A stretch of 64,000 bases of DNA from Odiellus spinosus (Eukaryota > Arthropoda > Arachnida > Opiliones > Phalangiidae): contig OY987228.1 in the NCBI GenBank assembly GCA_963920705.1, positions 2,177,113 to 2,241,112 on the forward strand, read 5' to 3'. Below are positions 7,499 through 19,950 of this stretch, one piece after another. The first letter of the stretch is position 1, and every line of letters begins with the position of its first letter. Both the position numbers and the translations under genes were made by a program. The notes beneath the pieces were generated by a model that searched no databases, was not told the origin of the DNA, and worked only from the letters and a program-made list of their open reading frames with translations.

Positions 7499-10400
7499 GT
7501 ACGATTCAGCCGGACCAGAAGTAAGATTCAGCCGGGCCAGAAGTAAGATTCAGCCGGGCCAGAAGTAAATTTCAGCCGGGCCAGAAGTAAATTTCAGCCG
7601 GGCCAGAAGTAAGATTCAGCCGGGCCAGAAGTAAGATTCAGCCGGGCCAAAAGTAAGATTCAGCCAGGCCAGAAGTAAGATTCAGCCGGGCCAGAAGTAA
7701 GATTCAGCCGGGTCAGAAGTAAGATTCAGCCGGGCCAGAAGTAAGATTCAGCCGGGCCAGAAGTAAGATTCAGCCGGGCCAGAAGTAAGATTCAGCCGGG
7801 CCAGAAGATTCAGCCGGGTCAGAAGTAAGATTCAGCCGGGTCAGAAGTAAGATTCAGCCGGGTCAGAAGTAAGATTCAGCCGGGCCAGAAGTAAGATTCA
7901 GCCGGGCCAGAAGTAAATTTCAGCCGGGCCAGAAGTAAGATTCAGCCGGGCCAGAAGTAAGATTCAGCCGGGCCAGAAGTAAGATTCAGCCGGGCCAGAA
8001 GTAAGATTCAGCCGGGCCAGAAGTAAGATTCAGCCGGGCCAGAAGATTCAGCCGGGCCAGAAGTAAGACTCAGCCGGGCCAGAAGGAAGATTCAGCCGGG
8101 CCAGAAGGAAGATTCAGCCGGGCCAGAAGGAAGATTCAGCCGGGCCAGAAGTAAGATTCAGCCGGGCCAGAAGTAAGATTCAGCCGGGCCAGAAGTAAGA
8201 TTCAGCCGGGCCAGAAGTAAGATTCAGCCGGGCCAGAAGTAAGATTCAGCCGGACCAGAAGTAAAATTCAGCCGGGCCAGAAGTAAGATTCAGCCGGGCC
8301 AGAAGTAAGATTCAGCCGGGCCAGAAGTAAATTTCAGCCGGGCCAGGAGTAAGATTCAGCCGGGCCAGAAGTAAGATTCAGCCGGGCCAGAAGTAAGATT
8401 CAGCCGGGCCAGAAGTAAGATTCAGCCTAGCCAGAAGTACGATTCAGCCGGACCAGAAGTAAGATTCAGCCGGGCCAGAAGTAAGATTCAGCCGGGCCAG
8501 AAGTAAATTTCAGCCGGGCCAGAAGTAAGATTCAGCCGGGCCAGAAGTAAGATTCAGCCGGGCCAAAAGTAAGATTCAGCCAGGCCAGAAGTAAGATTCA
8601 GCCGGGCCAGAAGTAAGATTCAGCCGGGTCAGAAGTAAGATTCAGCCGGGCCAGAAGTAAGATTCAGCCGGGCCAGAAGTAAGATTCAGCCGGGCCAGAA
8701 GATTCAGCCGGGTCAGAAGTAAGATTCAGCCGGGTCAGAAGTAAGATTCAGCCGGGTCAGAAGTAAGATTCAGCCGGGCCAGAAGTAAGATTCAGCCGGG
8801 CCAGAAGTAAATTTCAGCCGGGCCAGAAGTAAGATTCAGCCGGGCCAGAAGTAAGATTCAGCCGGGCCAGAAGTAAGATTCAGCCGGGCCAGAAGTAAGA
8901 TTCAGCCGGGCCAGAAGTAAGATTCAGCCGGGCCAGAAGTAAGATTCAGCCGGGCCAGAAGTAAGATTCAGCCGGGCCAGAAGTAAGATTCAGCCGGGCC
9001 AGAAGTTCGATTCAGCCGGACCAGAAGTAAGATTCAGCCGGGCCAGAAGTAAGATTCAGCCGGGCCAGAAGTAAATTTCAGCCGGGCCAGAAGTAAGATT
9101 CAGCCGGGCCAGAAGTAAGATTCAGCCGGGCCAAAAGTAAGATTCAGCCGGGCCAGAAGTAAGATTCAGCCGGGCCAGAAGTAAGATTCAGCCGGGTCAG
9201 AAGTAAGATTCAGCCGGGCCAGAAGTAAGATTCAGCCGGGCCAGAAGTAAGATTCAGCCGGGCCAGAAGTAAGATTCAGCCGGGCCAGAAGTAAGATTCA
9301 GCCGGGTCAGAAGTAAGATTCAGCCGGGTCAGAAGTAAGATTTAGCCGGGCCAGAAGTAAGATTCAGCCGGGCCAGAAGTAAGATTCAGCCGGGCCAGAA
9401 GTAAATTTCAGCCGGGCCAGAAGTAAGATTCAGCCGGGCCAGAAGTAAGATTCAGCCGGGCCAGAAGTAAGATTCAGCCGGGCCAGAAGAAAGATTCAGC
9501 CGGGCCAGAAGTAAGATTCAGCCGGGCCAGAAGTAAGATTCAGCCGGGCCAGAAGATTCAGCCGGGCCAGAAGATTCAGCCGGGCCAGAAGTAAGATTCA
9601 GCCGGGCCAGAAGTAAATTTTAGCCGGGCCAGAAGTAAGATTCAGCCGGGCCAGAAGTAAATTTTAGCCGGGCCAGAAGTAAGATTCAGCCGGGCCAGAA
9701 GTAAGATTCAGCCCGGCCAGAAGTAAGATTCAGCCGGGCCAGAAGTAAGATTCAGCCGGGCCAGAAGTAAGATTCAGCCGGGCCAGAAGTAAGATTCAGC
9801 CGGACCAGAAGTAAGATTCAGCCGGGCCAGAAATAAGATTCAGCCGGGCCAGAAGTAAGATTCAGCCGGGCCAGAAGGAAGATTCAGCCGGGCCAGAAGT
9901 AAGATTCAGCCGGGCCAGAAGTAAGATTCAGCCGGGCCAGAAGTAAGATTCAGCCGGGCCAGAAGTAAGATTCAGCCGGGCCAGAAGTAAGATTCAGCCG
10001 GGCCAGAAGTAAGATTCAGCCGGGCCAGAAGTAAGATTCAGCCCGGCCAGAAGTAAGATTCAGCCGGGCCAGAAGTAAGATTCAGCCGGGCCAGAAGTAA
10101 GATTCAGCCGGGCCAGAAGTAAGATTCAGCCGGGCCAGAAGTAAGATTCAGCCGGGCCAGAAGTAAGATTCAGCCGGGCCAGAAGTAAGATTCAGCCGGG
10201 CCAGAAGTACGATTCAGCCGGACCAGAAGTAAGATTCAGCCGGGCCAGAAGTAAGATTCAGCCGGACCAGAAGTAAATTTCAGCCGGGCCAGAAGTAAAT
10301 TTCAGCCGGGCCAGAAGTAAGATTCAGCCGGGCCAGAAGTAAGATTCAGCCGGGCCAAAAGTAAGATTCAGCCAGGCCAGAAGTAAGATTCAGCCGGGCC

Positions 10401-10800
10401 AGAAGTAAGATTCAGCCGGGTCAGAAGTAAGATTCAGCCGGGCCAGAAGTAAGATTCAGCCGGGCCAGAAGTAAGATTCAGCCGGGCCAGAAGATTCAGC
10501 CGGGTCAGAAGTAAGTTTCAGCCGGGTCAGAAGTAAGATTCAGCCGGGTCAGAAGTAAGATTCAGCCGGGTCAGAAGTAAGATTCAGCCGGGCCAGAAGT
10601 AAGATTCAGCCGGGCCAGAAGTAAGATTCAGCCGGGCCAGAAGTAAATTTCAGCCGGGCCAGAAGTAAGATTCAGCCGGGCCAGAAGTAAGATTCAGCCG
10701 GGCCAGAAGTAAGATTCAGCCGGGCCAGAAGTAAGATTCAGCCGGGCCAGAAGTAAGATTCAGCCGGGCCAGAAGATTCAGCCGGGCCAGAAGTAAGACT
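7499..10800. repeat. Proximal higher-order block, about three copies
   Basis: A distinctive run of variant units (GTACGATTC with CCGGACC, then two AAATTTC units, CCAAAAG, CAGCCAGG, CCGGGTC, an 18-bp unit, then several CCGGGTC units) starts at 7499, again at 8437 and again at 10207, with a related partial start at 9005 (GTTCGATTC). The 18-bp unit inside follows at about 7801, 8695 and 10487. The spacing between copies differs by whole units, as unequal exchange predicts. Confidence 0.7.
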
Positions 10801-13800
10801 CAGCCGGGCCAGAAGGAAGATTCAGCCGGGCCAGAAGGAAGATTCAGCCGGGCCAGAAGGAAGATTCAGCCGGGCCAGAAGGAAGATTCAGCCGGGCCAG
10901 AAGTAAGATTCAGCCGGGCCAGAAGTAAGATTCAGCCGGGCCAGAAGTAAGATTCAGCCGGACCAGAAGTAAAATTCAGCCGGGCCAGAAGTAAGATTCA
11001 GCCGGGCCAGAAGTAAGATTCAGCCGGGCCAGAAGTAAATTTCAGCCGGGCCAGGAGTAAGATTCAGCCGGGCCAGAAGTAAGATTCAGCCGGGCCAGAA
11101 GTAAGATTCAGCCGGGCCAGAAGTAAGATTTAGCCGGGCCAGAAGTAAGATTCAGCCGGGCCAGAAGTAAATTTCAGCCGGGCCAGAAGTAAGATTCAGC
11201 CGGGCCAGAAGTAAGATTCAGCCGGGCCAGAAGAAAGATTCAGCCGGGCCAGAAGAAAGATTCAGCCGGGCCAGAAGTAAGATTCAGCCGGGCCAGAAGT
11301 AAGATTCAGCCGGGCCAGAAGTAAGATTCAGCCGGGCCAGAAGTAAGATTCAGCCGGGCCAGAAGTAAGATTCAGCCGGGCCAGAAGTAAGATTCAGCCG
11401 GGCCAGAAGTAAGATTCAGCCGGACCAGAAGTAAGATTAAGCCGGACCAGAAGTAAGATTCAGCCGGGCCAGAAGTAAGATTCAGCCGGGCCAGAAGTAA
11501 ATTTCAGCCGGGCCAGAAGTAAGATTCAGCCGGGCCAGAAGTAAGATTCAGCCGGGCCATAAGTAAGATTCAGCCGGGCCATAAGTAAGATTCAGCCGGG
11601 CCAGAAGTAAGATTCAGCCGGGCCAGAAGTAAGATTCAGCCGGGCCAGAAGTAAGATTCAGCCGGGCCAGAAGTAAGATTCAGCCGGGCCAGAAGTAAGA
11701 TTCAGCCGGGCCAGAAGGAAGATTCAGCCGGGCCAGAAGTAAGATTCAGCCGGACCAGAAGTAAGATTCAGCCGGACCAGAAGTAAGATTCAGCCGGGCC
11801 AGAAGTAAAATTCAGCCGGGCCAGAAGTAAATTTCAGCCGGGCCAGAAGTAAATTTCAGCCGGGCCAGAAGGAAGATTCAGCCGGGCCAGAAGGAAGATT
11901 CAGCCGGGCCAGAAGTAAGATTCAGCCGGGCCAGAAGTAAGATTCAGCCGGGCCAGAAGGAAGATTCAGCCGGGCCAGAAGGAAGATTCAGCCGGGCCAG
12001 AAGGAAGATTCAGCCGGGCCAGAAGTAAGATTCAGCCGGGCCAGAAGTAAGATTCAGCCGGGCCAGAAGTAAGATTCAGCCGGGCCAGAAGTAAATTTCA
12101 GCCGGGCCAGAAGTAAGATTCAGCCGGGCCAGAAGTAAGATTCAGCCGGGCCAGAAGTAAGATTCAGCCGGGCCAGAAGTAAGATTCAGCCGGGCCAGAA
12201 GTAAGATTCAGCCGGGCCAGAAGTAAGATTCAGCCGGGCCAGAAGATTCAGCCGGGCCAGAAGGAAGATTCAGCCGGGCCAGAAGGAAGATTCAGCCGGG
12301 CCAGAAGTAAGATTCAGCCGGGCCAGAAGTAAGATTCAGCCGGACCAGAAGTAAGATTCAGCCGGGCCAGAAGTAAGATTCAGCCGGGCCAGAAGTAAGA
12401 TTCAGCCGGGCCAGAAGTAAGATTCAGCCGGGCCAGAAGTAAGATTCAGCCGGGCCAGAAGTAAGATTCAGCCGGGCCAGAAGTAAGATTCAGCCGGACC
12501 AGAAGTAAGATTCAGCCGGACCAGAAGTAAGATTCAGCCGGGCCAGAAGTAAGATTCAGCCGGGCCAGAAGTAAGATTCAGCCGGGCCAGAAGTAAATTT
12601 CAGCCGGGCCAGAAGTAAGATTCAGCCGGGCCAGAAGTAAGATTCAGCCGGGCCAGAAGTAAGATTCAGCCGGGCCAGAAGTAAGATTCAGCCGGGCCAG
12701 AAGTAAGATTCAGCCGGGCCAGAAGTAAGATTCAACCGGGCCAGAAGTAAGATTCAGCCGGGCCAGAAGTAAGATTCAGCCGGGCCAGAAGTAAGATTCA
12801 GCCGGGCCAGAAGTAAGATTCAGCCGGGCCAGAAGTAAGATTCAGCCGGGCCAGAAGTAAGATTCAGCCGGGCCAGAAGTAAGATTCAGCCGGGCCAGAA
12901 GTAAGATTCAGCCGGGCCAGAAGTAAGATTCAGCCGGGCCAGAAGTAAGATTCAGCCGGGCCAGAAGTAAGATTCAGCCGGGCCAGAAGTAAGATTCAGC
13001 CGGGCCAGAAGTAAGATTCAGCCGGGCCAGAAGTAAGATTCAGCCGGGCCAGAAGTAAGATTCAGCCGGGCCAGAAGTAAGATTCAGCCGGACCAGAAGT
13101 AAGATTCAGCCGGGCCAGAAGTAAGATTCAGCCGGGCCAGAAGTAAGATTCAGCCGGGCCAGAAGTAAGATTCAGCCGGGCCAGAAGATTCAGCCGGGCC
13201 AGAAGTAAGATTCAGCCGGGCCAGAAGGAAGATTCAGCCGGGCCAGAAGTAAGATTCAGCCGGGCCAGAAGTAAGATTCAGCCGGACCAGAAGTAAGATT
13301 CAGCCGGACCAGAAGTAAGATTCAGCCGGGCCAGAAGTAAGATTCAGCCGGGCCAGAAGTAAGATTCAGCCGGGCCAGAAGTAAGATTCAGCCGGGCCAG
13401 AAGTAAGATTCAGCCGGGCCAGAAGTAAGATTCAGCCGGGCCAGAAGTAAGATTCAGCCGGGCCAGAAGTAAGATTCAGCCGGGCCAGAAGTAAGATTCA
13501 GCCGGGCCAGAAGTAAGATTCAGCCGGGCCAGAAGTAAGATTCAGCCGGGCCAGAAGTAAGATTCAGCCGGGCCAGAAGTAAGATTCAGCCGGGCCAGAA
13601 GTAAGATTCAGCCGGGCCAGAAGTAAGATTCAGCCGGGCCAGAAGTAAGATTCAGCCGGGCCAGAAGTAAGATTCAGCCGGGCCAGAAGTAAGATTCAGC
13701 CGGGCCAGAAGTAAGATTCAGCCGGGCCAGAAGTAAGATTCAGCCGGGCCAGAAGTAAGATTCAGCCGGGCCAGAAGTAAGATTCAGCCGGACCAGAAGT

Positions 13801-13857
13801 AAGATTCAGCCGGGCCAGAAGTAAGATTCAGCCGGGCCAGAAGTAAGATTCAGCCGG

Positions 13858-15150
13858 GCCAGAAGATTCAGCCGGGCCAGAAGTAAGATTCAGCCGGGCC
13901 AGAAGTAAGATTCAGCCGGGCCAGAAGTAAGATTCAGCCGGGCCAGAAGTAAGATTCAGCCGGGCCAGAAGTAAGATTCAGCCGGGCCAGAAGTAAGATT
14001 CAGCCGGGCCAGAAGTAAGATTCAGCCGGGCCAGAAGTAAGATTCAGCCGGGCCAGAAGTAAGATTCAGCCGGGCCAGAAGTAAGATTCAGCCGGGCCAG
14101 AAGTAAGATTCAGCCGGACCAGAAGTAAGATTCAGCCGGACCAGAAGTAAGATTCAGCCGGGCCAGAAGTAAGATTCAGCCGGGCCAGAAGTAAATTTCA
14201 GCCGGGCCAGAAGTAAATTTCAGCCGGGCCAGAAGTAAGATTCAGCCGGGCCAGAAGTAAGATTCAGCCGGGCCAGAAGTAAGATTCAGCCGGGCCAGAA
14301 GTAAGATTAAGCCGGGCCAGAAGTAAGATTCAGCCGGGCCAGAAGTAAATTTCAGCCGGGCCAGAAGTAAGATTCAGCCGGGCCAGAAGTAAGATTCAGC
14401 CGGGCCAGAAGTAAGATTCAGCCGGGCCAGAAGTAAGATTCAGCCGGGCCAGAAGTAAGATTCAGCCGGGCCAGAAGTAAGATTCAGCCGGGCCAGAAGT
14501 AAGATTCAGCCGGGCCAGAAGTAAGATTCAGCCGAGCCAGAATTAAGATTAAGCCGGGCCAGAAGATTCAGCCGGGCCAGAAGGAAGATTCAGCCGGGCC
14601 AGAAGGAAGATTCAGCCGGGCCAGAAGTAAGATTCAGCCGGGCCAGAAGTAAGATTCAGCCGGGCCAGAAGTAAGATTCAGCCGGGCCAGAAGTAAGATT
14701 CAGCCGGACCAGAAGTAAAATTCAGCCGGGCCAGAAGTAAGATTCAGCCGGGCCAGAAGTAAGATTCAGCCGGGCCAGAAGTAAATTTCAGCCGGGCCAG
14801 GAGTAAGATTCAGCCGGGCCAGAAGTAAGATTCAGCCGGGCCAGAAGTAAGATTCAGCCGGGCCAGAAGTAAGATTTAGCCGGGCCAGAAGATTCAGCCG
14901 GGCCAGAAGTAAGATTCAGCCGGGCCAGAATTAAATTTCAGCCGGGCCAGAAGTAAGATTCAGCCGGGCCAGAAGTAAGATTCAGCCGGGCCAGAAGAAA
15001 GATTCAGCCGGGCCAGAAGTAAGATTTAGCCGGGCCAGAAGATTTAGCCGGGCCAGAAGTAAGATTCAGCCGGGCCAGAAGTAAATTTTAGCCGGGCCAG
15101 AAGTAAGATTCAGCCGGGCCAGAAGTAAGATTCAGCCGGGCCAGAAGTAA
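13858..15150. repeat. 1.2-kb higher-order block, copy 1 of 3
   Basis: Marker order: 18-bp unit, CCGGACC pair, GATTAAGCC (14308), GCCGAGCC (14531), 18-bp unit, GAAGGAAG units, CCAGGAG (14797), GATTTAG. The same order and spacing recur 4,813 bp to the right; the 223-bp distance between GATTAAGCC and GCCGAGCC is identical. Confidence 0.65.
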
Positions 15151-18100
15151 GATTCAGCCGGGCCAGAAGTAAGATTCAGCAGGGCCAGAAGTAAGATTCA
15201 GCCGGGCCAGAAGGAAGATTCAGCCGGGCCAGAAGGAAGATTCAGCCGGGCCAGAAGTAAGATTCAGCCGGGCCAGAAGGAAGATTCAGCCGGGCCAGAA
15301 GTAAGATTCAGCCGGGCCAGAAGTAAGATTCAGCCGGGCCAGAAGTAAGATTCAGCCGGGCCAGAAGTAAGATTCAGCCGGACCAGAAGTAAGATTCAGC
15401 CGGACCAGAAGTAAGATTCAGCCGGGCCAGAAGTAAATTTCAGCCGGGCCAGAAGTAAGATTCAGCCGGGCCAGAAGTAAGATTCAGCCGGGCCAGAAGT
15501 AAGATTCAGCCGGGCCATAAGTAAGATTCAGCCGGGCCAGAAGTAAGATTCAGCCGGGCCAGAAGTAAGATTCAGCCGGGCCAGAAGTAAGATTCAGCCG
15601 GGCCAGAAGTAAGATTCAGCCGGGCCAGAAGTAAGATTCAGCCGGGCCAGAAGGAAGATTCAGCCGGGCCAGAAGTAAGATTCAGCCGGACCAGAAGTAA
15701 GATTTAGCCGGGCCAGAAGTAAAATTCAGCCGGGCCAGAAGTAAATTTCAGCCGGGCCAGAAGTAAATTTCAGCCGGGCCAGAAGGAAGATTCAGCCGGG
15801 CCAGAAGGAAGATTCAGCCGGGCCAGAAGTAAGATTCAGCCGGGCCAGAAGTAAGATTCAGCCGGGCCAGAAGTAAGATTCAGCCGGGCCAGAAGGAAGA
15901 TTCAGCCGGGCCAGAAATAAGATTCAGCCGGGCCAGAAGTAAGATTCAGCCGGGCCAGAAGTAAGATTCAGCCGGGCCAGAAGTAAGATTCAGCCGGGCC
16001 AGAAGTAAGATTCAGCCGGGCCAGAAGTAAGATTCAGCCGGGCCAGAAGTAAATTTCAGCCGGGCCAGAAGTAAGATTCAGCCGGGCCAGAAGTAAGATT
16101 CAGCCGGGCCAGAAGTAAGATTCAGCCGGGCCAGAAGTAAGATTCAGCCGGGCCAGAAGTAAGATTCAGCCGGGCCAGAAGTAAGATTCAGCCGGGCCAG
16201 AAGATTCAGCCGGGCCAGAAGGAAGATTCAGCCGGGCCAGAAGTAAGATTCAGCCGGGCCAGAAGTAAGATTCAGCCGGCCAGAAGTAGGATTCAGCCGG
16301 GCCAGAAGTAAGATTCAGCCGGGCCAGAAGTAAGATTCAGCCGGGCCAGAAGTAAGATTCAGCCGGACCAGAAGTAAGATTCAGCCGGGCCAGAAGTAAG
16401 ATTCAGCCGGGCCAGAAGTAAGATTCAGCCGGGCCAGAAGTAAATTTCAGCCGGGCCAGAAGTAAGATTCAGCCGGGCCAGAAGTAAGATTCAGCCGGGC
16501 CAGAAGTAAGATTCAGCCGGGCCAGAAGTAAGATTCAGCCGGGCCAGAAGTAAATTTCAGCCGGGCCAGAAGTAAGATTCAGCCGGGCCAGAAGTAAGAT
16601 TCAGCCGGGCCAGAAGTAAGATTCAGCCGGGCCATAAGTAAGATTCAGCCGGGCCAGAAGTAAGATTCAGCCGGGCCAGAAGTAAGATTCAGCCGGGCCA
16701 GAAGTAAGATTCAGCCGGGCCAGAAGGAAGATTCAGCCGGGCCAGAAGTAAGATTCAGCCGGACCAGAAGTAAGATTCAGCCGGGCCAGAAGTAAAATTC
16801 AGCCGGGCCAGAAGTAAATTTCAGCCGGGCCAGAAGTAAATTTCAGCCGGGCCAGAAGGAAGATTCAGCCGGGCCAGAAGGAAGATTCAGCCGGGCCAGA
16901 AGTAAGATTCAGCCGGGCCAGAAGTAAGATTCAGCCGGACCAGAAGTAAGACTCAGCCGGGCCAGAAGTAAGATTCAGCCGGGCCAGAAGTAAGATTCAG
17001 CCGGGCCAGAAGTAAATTTCAGCCGGGCCAGAAGTAAGATTCAGCCGGGCCAGAAGTAAGATTCAGCCGGGCCAGAAGTAAGATTCAGCCGGGCCAGAAG
17101 TAAGATTCAGCCGGGCCAGAAGTAAGATTCAGCCGGGCCAGAAGTAAGATTCAGCCGGCCAGAAGTAAAATTCAGCCGGGCCAGAAGTAAATTTCAGCCG
17201 GGCCAGAAGTAAATTTCAGCCGGGCCAGAAGGAAGATTCAGCCGGGCCAGAAGGAAGATTCAGCCGGGCCAGAAGTAAGATTCAGCCGGGCCAGAAGTAA
17301 GATTCAGCCGGGCCAGAAGTAAGATTCAGCCGGGCCAGAAGGAAGATTCAGCCGGGCCAGAAGGAAGATTCAGCCGGGCCAGAAGGAAGATTCAGCCGGG
17401 CCAGAAATAAGATTCAGCCGGGCCAGAAATAAGATTCAGCCGGGCCAGAAGTAAGATTCCGCCGGGCCAGAAGTAAGATTCAGCCGGGCCAGAAGTAAGA
17501 TTCAGCCGGGCCAGAAGTAAGATTCAGCCGGGCCAGAAGTAAGATTCAGCCGGGCCAGAAGTAAGATTCAGCCGGGCCAGAAGTAAGATTCAGCCGGGCC
17601 AGAAGTAAATTTCAGCCGGGCCAGAAGTAAGATTCAGCCGGGCCAGAAGTAAGATTCAGCCGGGCCAGAAGTAAGATTCAGCCGGGCCAGAAGTAAGATT
17701 CAGCCGGGCCAGAAGCAAGATTCAGCCGGGCCAGAAGTAAGATTCAGCCGGGCCAGAAGTAAGATTCAGCCGGGCCAGAAGATTCAGCCGGGCCAGAAGG
17801 AAGATTCAGCCGGGCCAGAAGGAAGATTCAGCCGGGCCAGAAGGAAGATTCAGCCGGGCCAGAAGTAAGATTCAGCCGGGCCAGAAGTAAGATTCAGCCG
17901 GACCAGAAGTAAGATTCAGCCGGGCCAGAAGTAAGATTCAGCCGGCCAGAAGTAAGATTCAGCCGGGCCAGAAGTAAGATTCAGCCGGGCCAGAAGTAAG
18001 ATTCAGCCGGGCCAGAAGTAAGATTCAGCCGGACCAGAAGTAAGATTCAGCCGGACCAGAAGTAAGATTCAGCCGGGCCAGAAGTAAGATTCAGCCGGGC

Positions 18101-18692
18101 CAGAAGTAAGATTCAGCCGGGCCAGAAGTAAATTTCAGCCGGGCCAGAAGTAAGATTCAGCCGGGCCAGAAGTAAGATTCAGCCGGGCCAGAAGTAAGAT
18201 TCAACCGGGCCAGAAGTAAGATTCAGCCGGGCCAGAAGTAAGATTCAGCCGGGCCAGAAGTAAGATTCAGCCGGGCCAGAAGTAAGATTCAGCCGGGCCA
18301 GAAGTAAGATTCAGCCGGGCCAGAAGTAAGATTCAGCCGGGCCAGAAGTAAGATTCAGCCGGGCCAGAAGTAAGATTCAGCCGGGCCAGTAGTAAGATTC
18401 AGCCGGGCCAGAAGTAAGATTCAGCCGGGCCAGAAGTAAGATTCAGCCGGGCCAGAAGTAAGATTCAGCCGGGCCAGAAGTAAGATTCAGCCGGGCCAGA
18501 AGTAAGATTCAGCCGGGCCAGAAGTAAGATTCAGCCAGGCCAGAAGTAAGATTCAGCCGGGCCAGAAGTAAGATTCAGCCGGACCAGAAGTAAGATTCAG
18601 CCGGGCCAGAAGTAAGATTCAGCCGGGCCAGAAGTAAGATTCAGCCGGGCCAGAAGTAAGATTCAGCCGGGCCAGAAGTAAGATTCAGCCGG

Positions 18693-19950
18693 GCCAGAAG
18701 ATTCAGCCGGGCCAGAAGTAAGATTCAGCCGGGCCAGAAGGAAGATTCAGCCGGGCCAGAAGTAAGATTCAGCCGGGCCAGAAGTAAGATTCAGCCGGAC
18801 CAGAAGTAAGATTCAGCCGGGCCAGAAGTAAGATTCAGCCGGGCCAGAAGTAAGATTCAGCCGGGCCAGAAGTAAGATTCAGCCGGGCCAGAAGTAAGAT
18901 TCAGCCGGGCCAGAAGTAAGATTCAGCCGGGCCAGAAGTAAGATTCAGCCGGGCCAGAAGTAAGATTCAGCCGGACCAGAAGTAAGATTCAGCCGGACCA
19001 GAAGTAAGATTCAGCCGGGCCAGAAGTAAGATTCAGCCGGGCCAGAAGTAAATTTCAGCCGGGCCAGAAGTAAGATTCAGCCGGGCCAGAAGTAAGATTC
19101 AGCCGGGCCAGAAGTAAGATTAAGCCGGGCCAGAAGTAAGATTCAGCCGGGCCAGAAGTAAATTTCAGCCGGGCCAGAAGTAAGATTCAGCCGGGCCAGA
19201 AGTAAGATTCAGCCGGGCCAGAAGTAAGATTCAGCCGGGCCAGAAGTAAGATTCAGCCGGGCCAGAAGTAAGATTCAGCCGGGCCAGAAGTAAGATTCAG
19301 CCGGGCCAGAAGTAAGATTCAGCCGGGCCAGAAGTAAGATTCAGCCGAGCCAGAAGTAAGATTCAGCCGGGCCAGAAGATTCAGCCGGGCCAGAAGGAAG
19401 ACTCAGCCGGGCCAGAAGGAAGATTCAGCCGGGCCAGAAGGAAGATTCAGCCGGGCCAGAAGTAAGATTCAGCCGGGCCAGAAGTAAGATTATGCCGGGC
19501 CAGAAGTAAGATTCAGCCGGACCAGAAGTAAAATTCAGCCGGGCCAGAAGTAAGATTCAGCCGGGCCAGAAGTAAGATTCAGCCGGGCCAGAAGTAAATT
19601 TCAGCCGGGCCAGGAGTAAGATTCAGCCGGGCCAGAAGTAAGATTCAGCCGGGCCAGAAGTAAGATTCAGCCGGGCCAGAAGTAAGATTTAGCCGGGCCA
19701 GAAGATTCAGCCGGGCCAGAAGTAAGATTCAGCCGGGCCAGAAGTAAATTTCAGCCGGGCCAGAAGTAAGATTCAGCCGGGCCAGAAGTAAGATTCAGCC
19801 GGGCCAGAAGAAAGATTCAGCCGGGCCAGAAGTAAGATTCAGCCGGGCCAGAAGTAAGATTCAGCCGGGCCAGAAGATTCAGCCGGGCCAGAAGTAAGAT
19901 TCAGCCGGGCCAGAAGTAAATTTTAGCCGGGCCAGAAGTAAGATTCAGCC
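18693..19950. repeat. 1.2-kb higher-order block, copy 2 of 3
   Basis: Carries the same markers as copy 1: 18-bp unit at 18693, CCGGACC at 18798, GATTAAGCC at 19121, GCCGAGCC at 19344, GAAGGAAGACTC, CCAGGAG at 19610, and an AAATTTTAG unit near 19921. All of these lie exactly 41,728 bp before their counterparts in copy 3. Confidence 0.75.
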
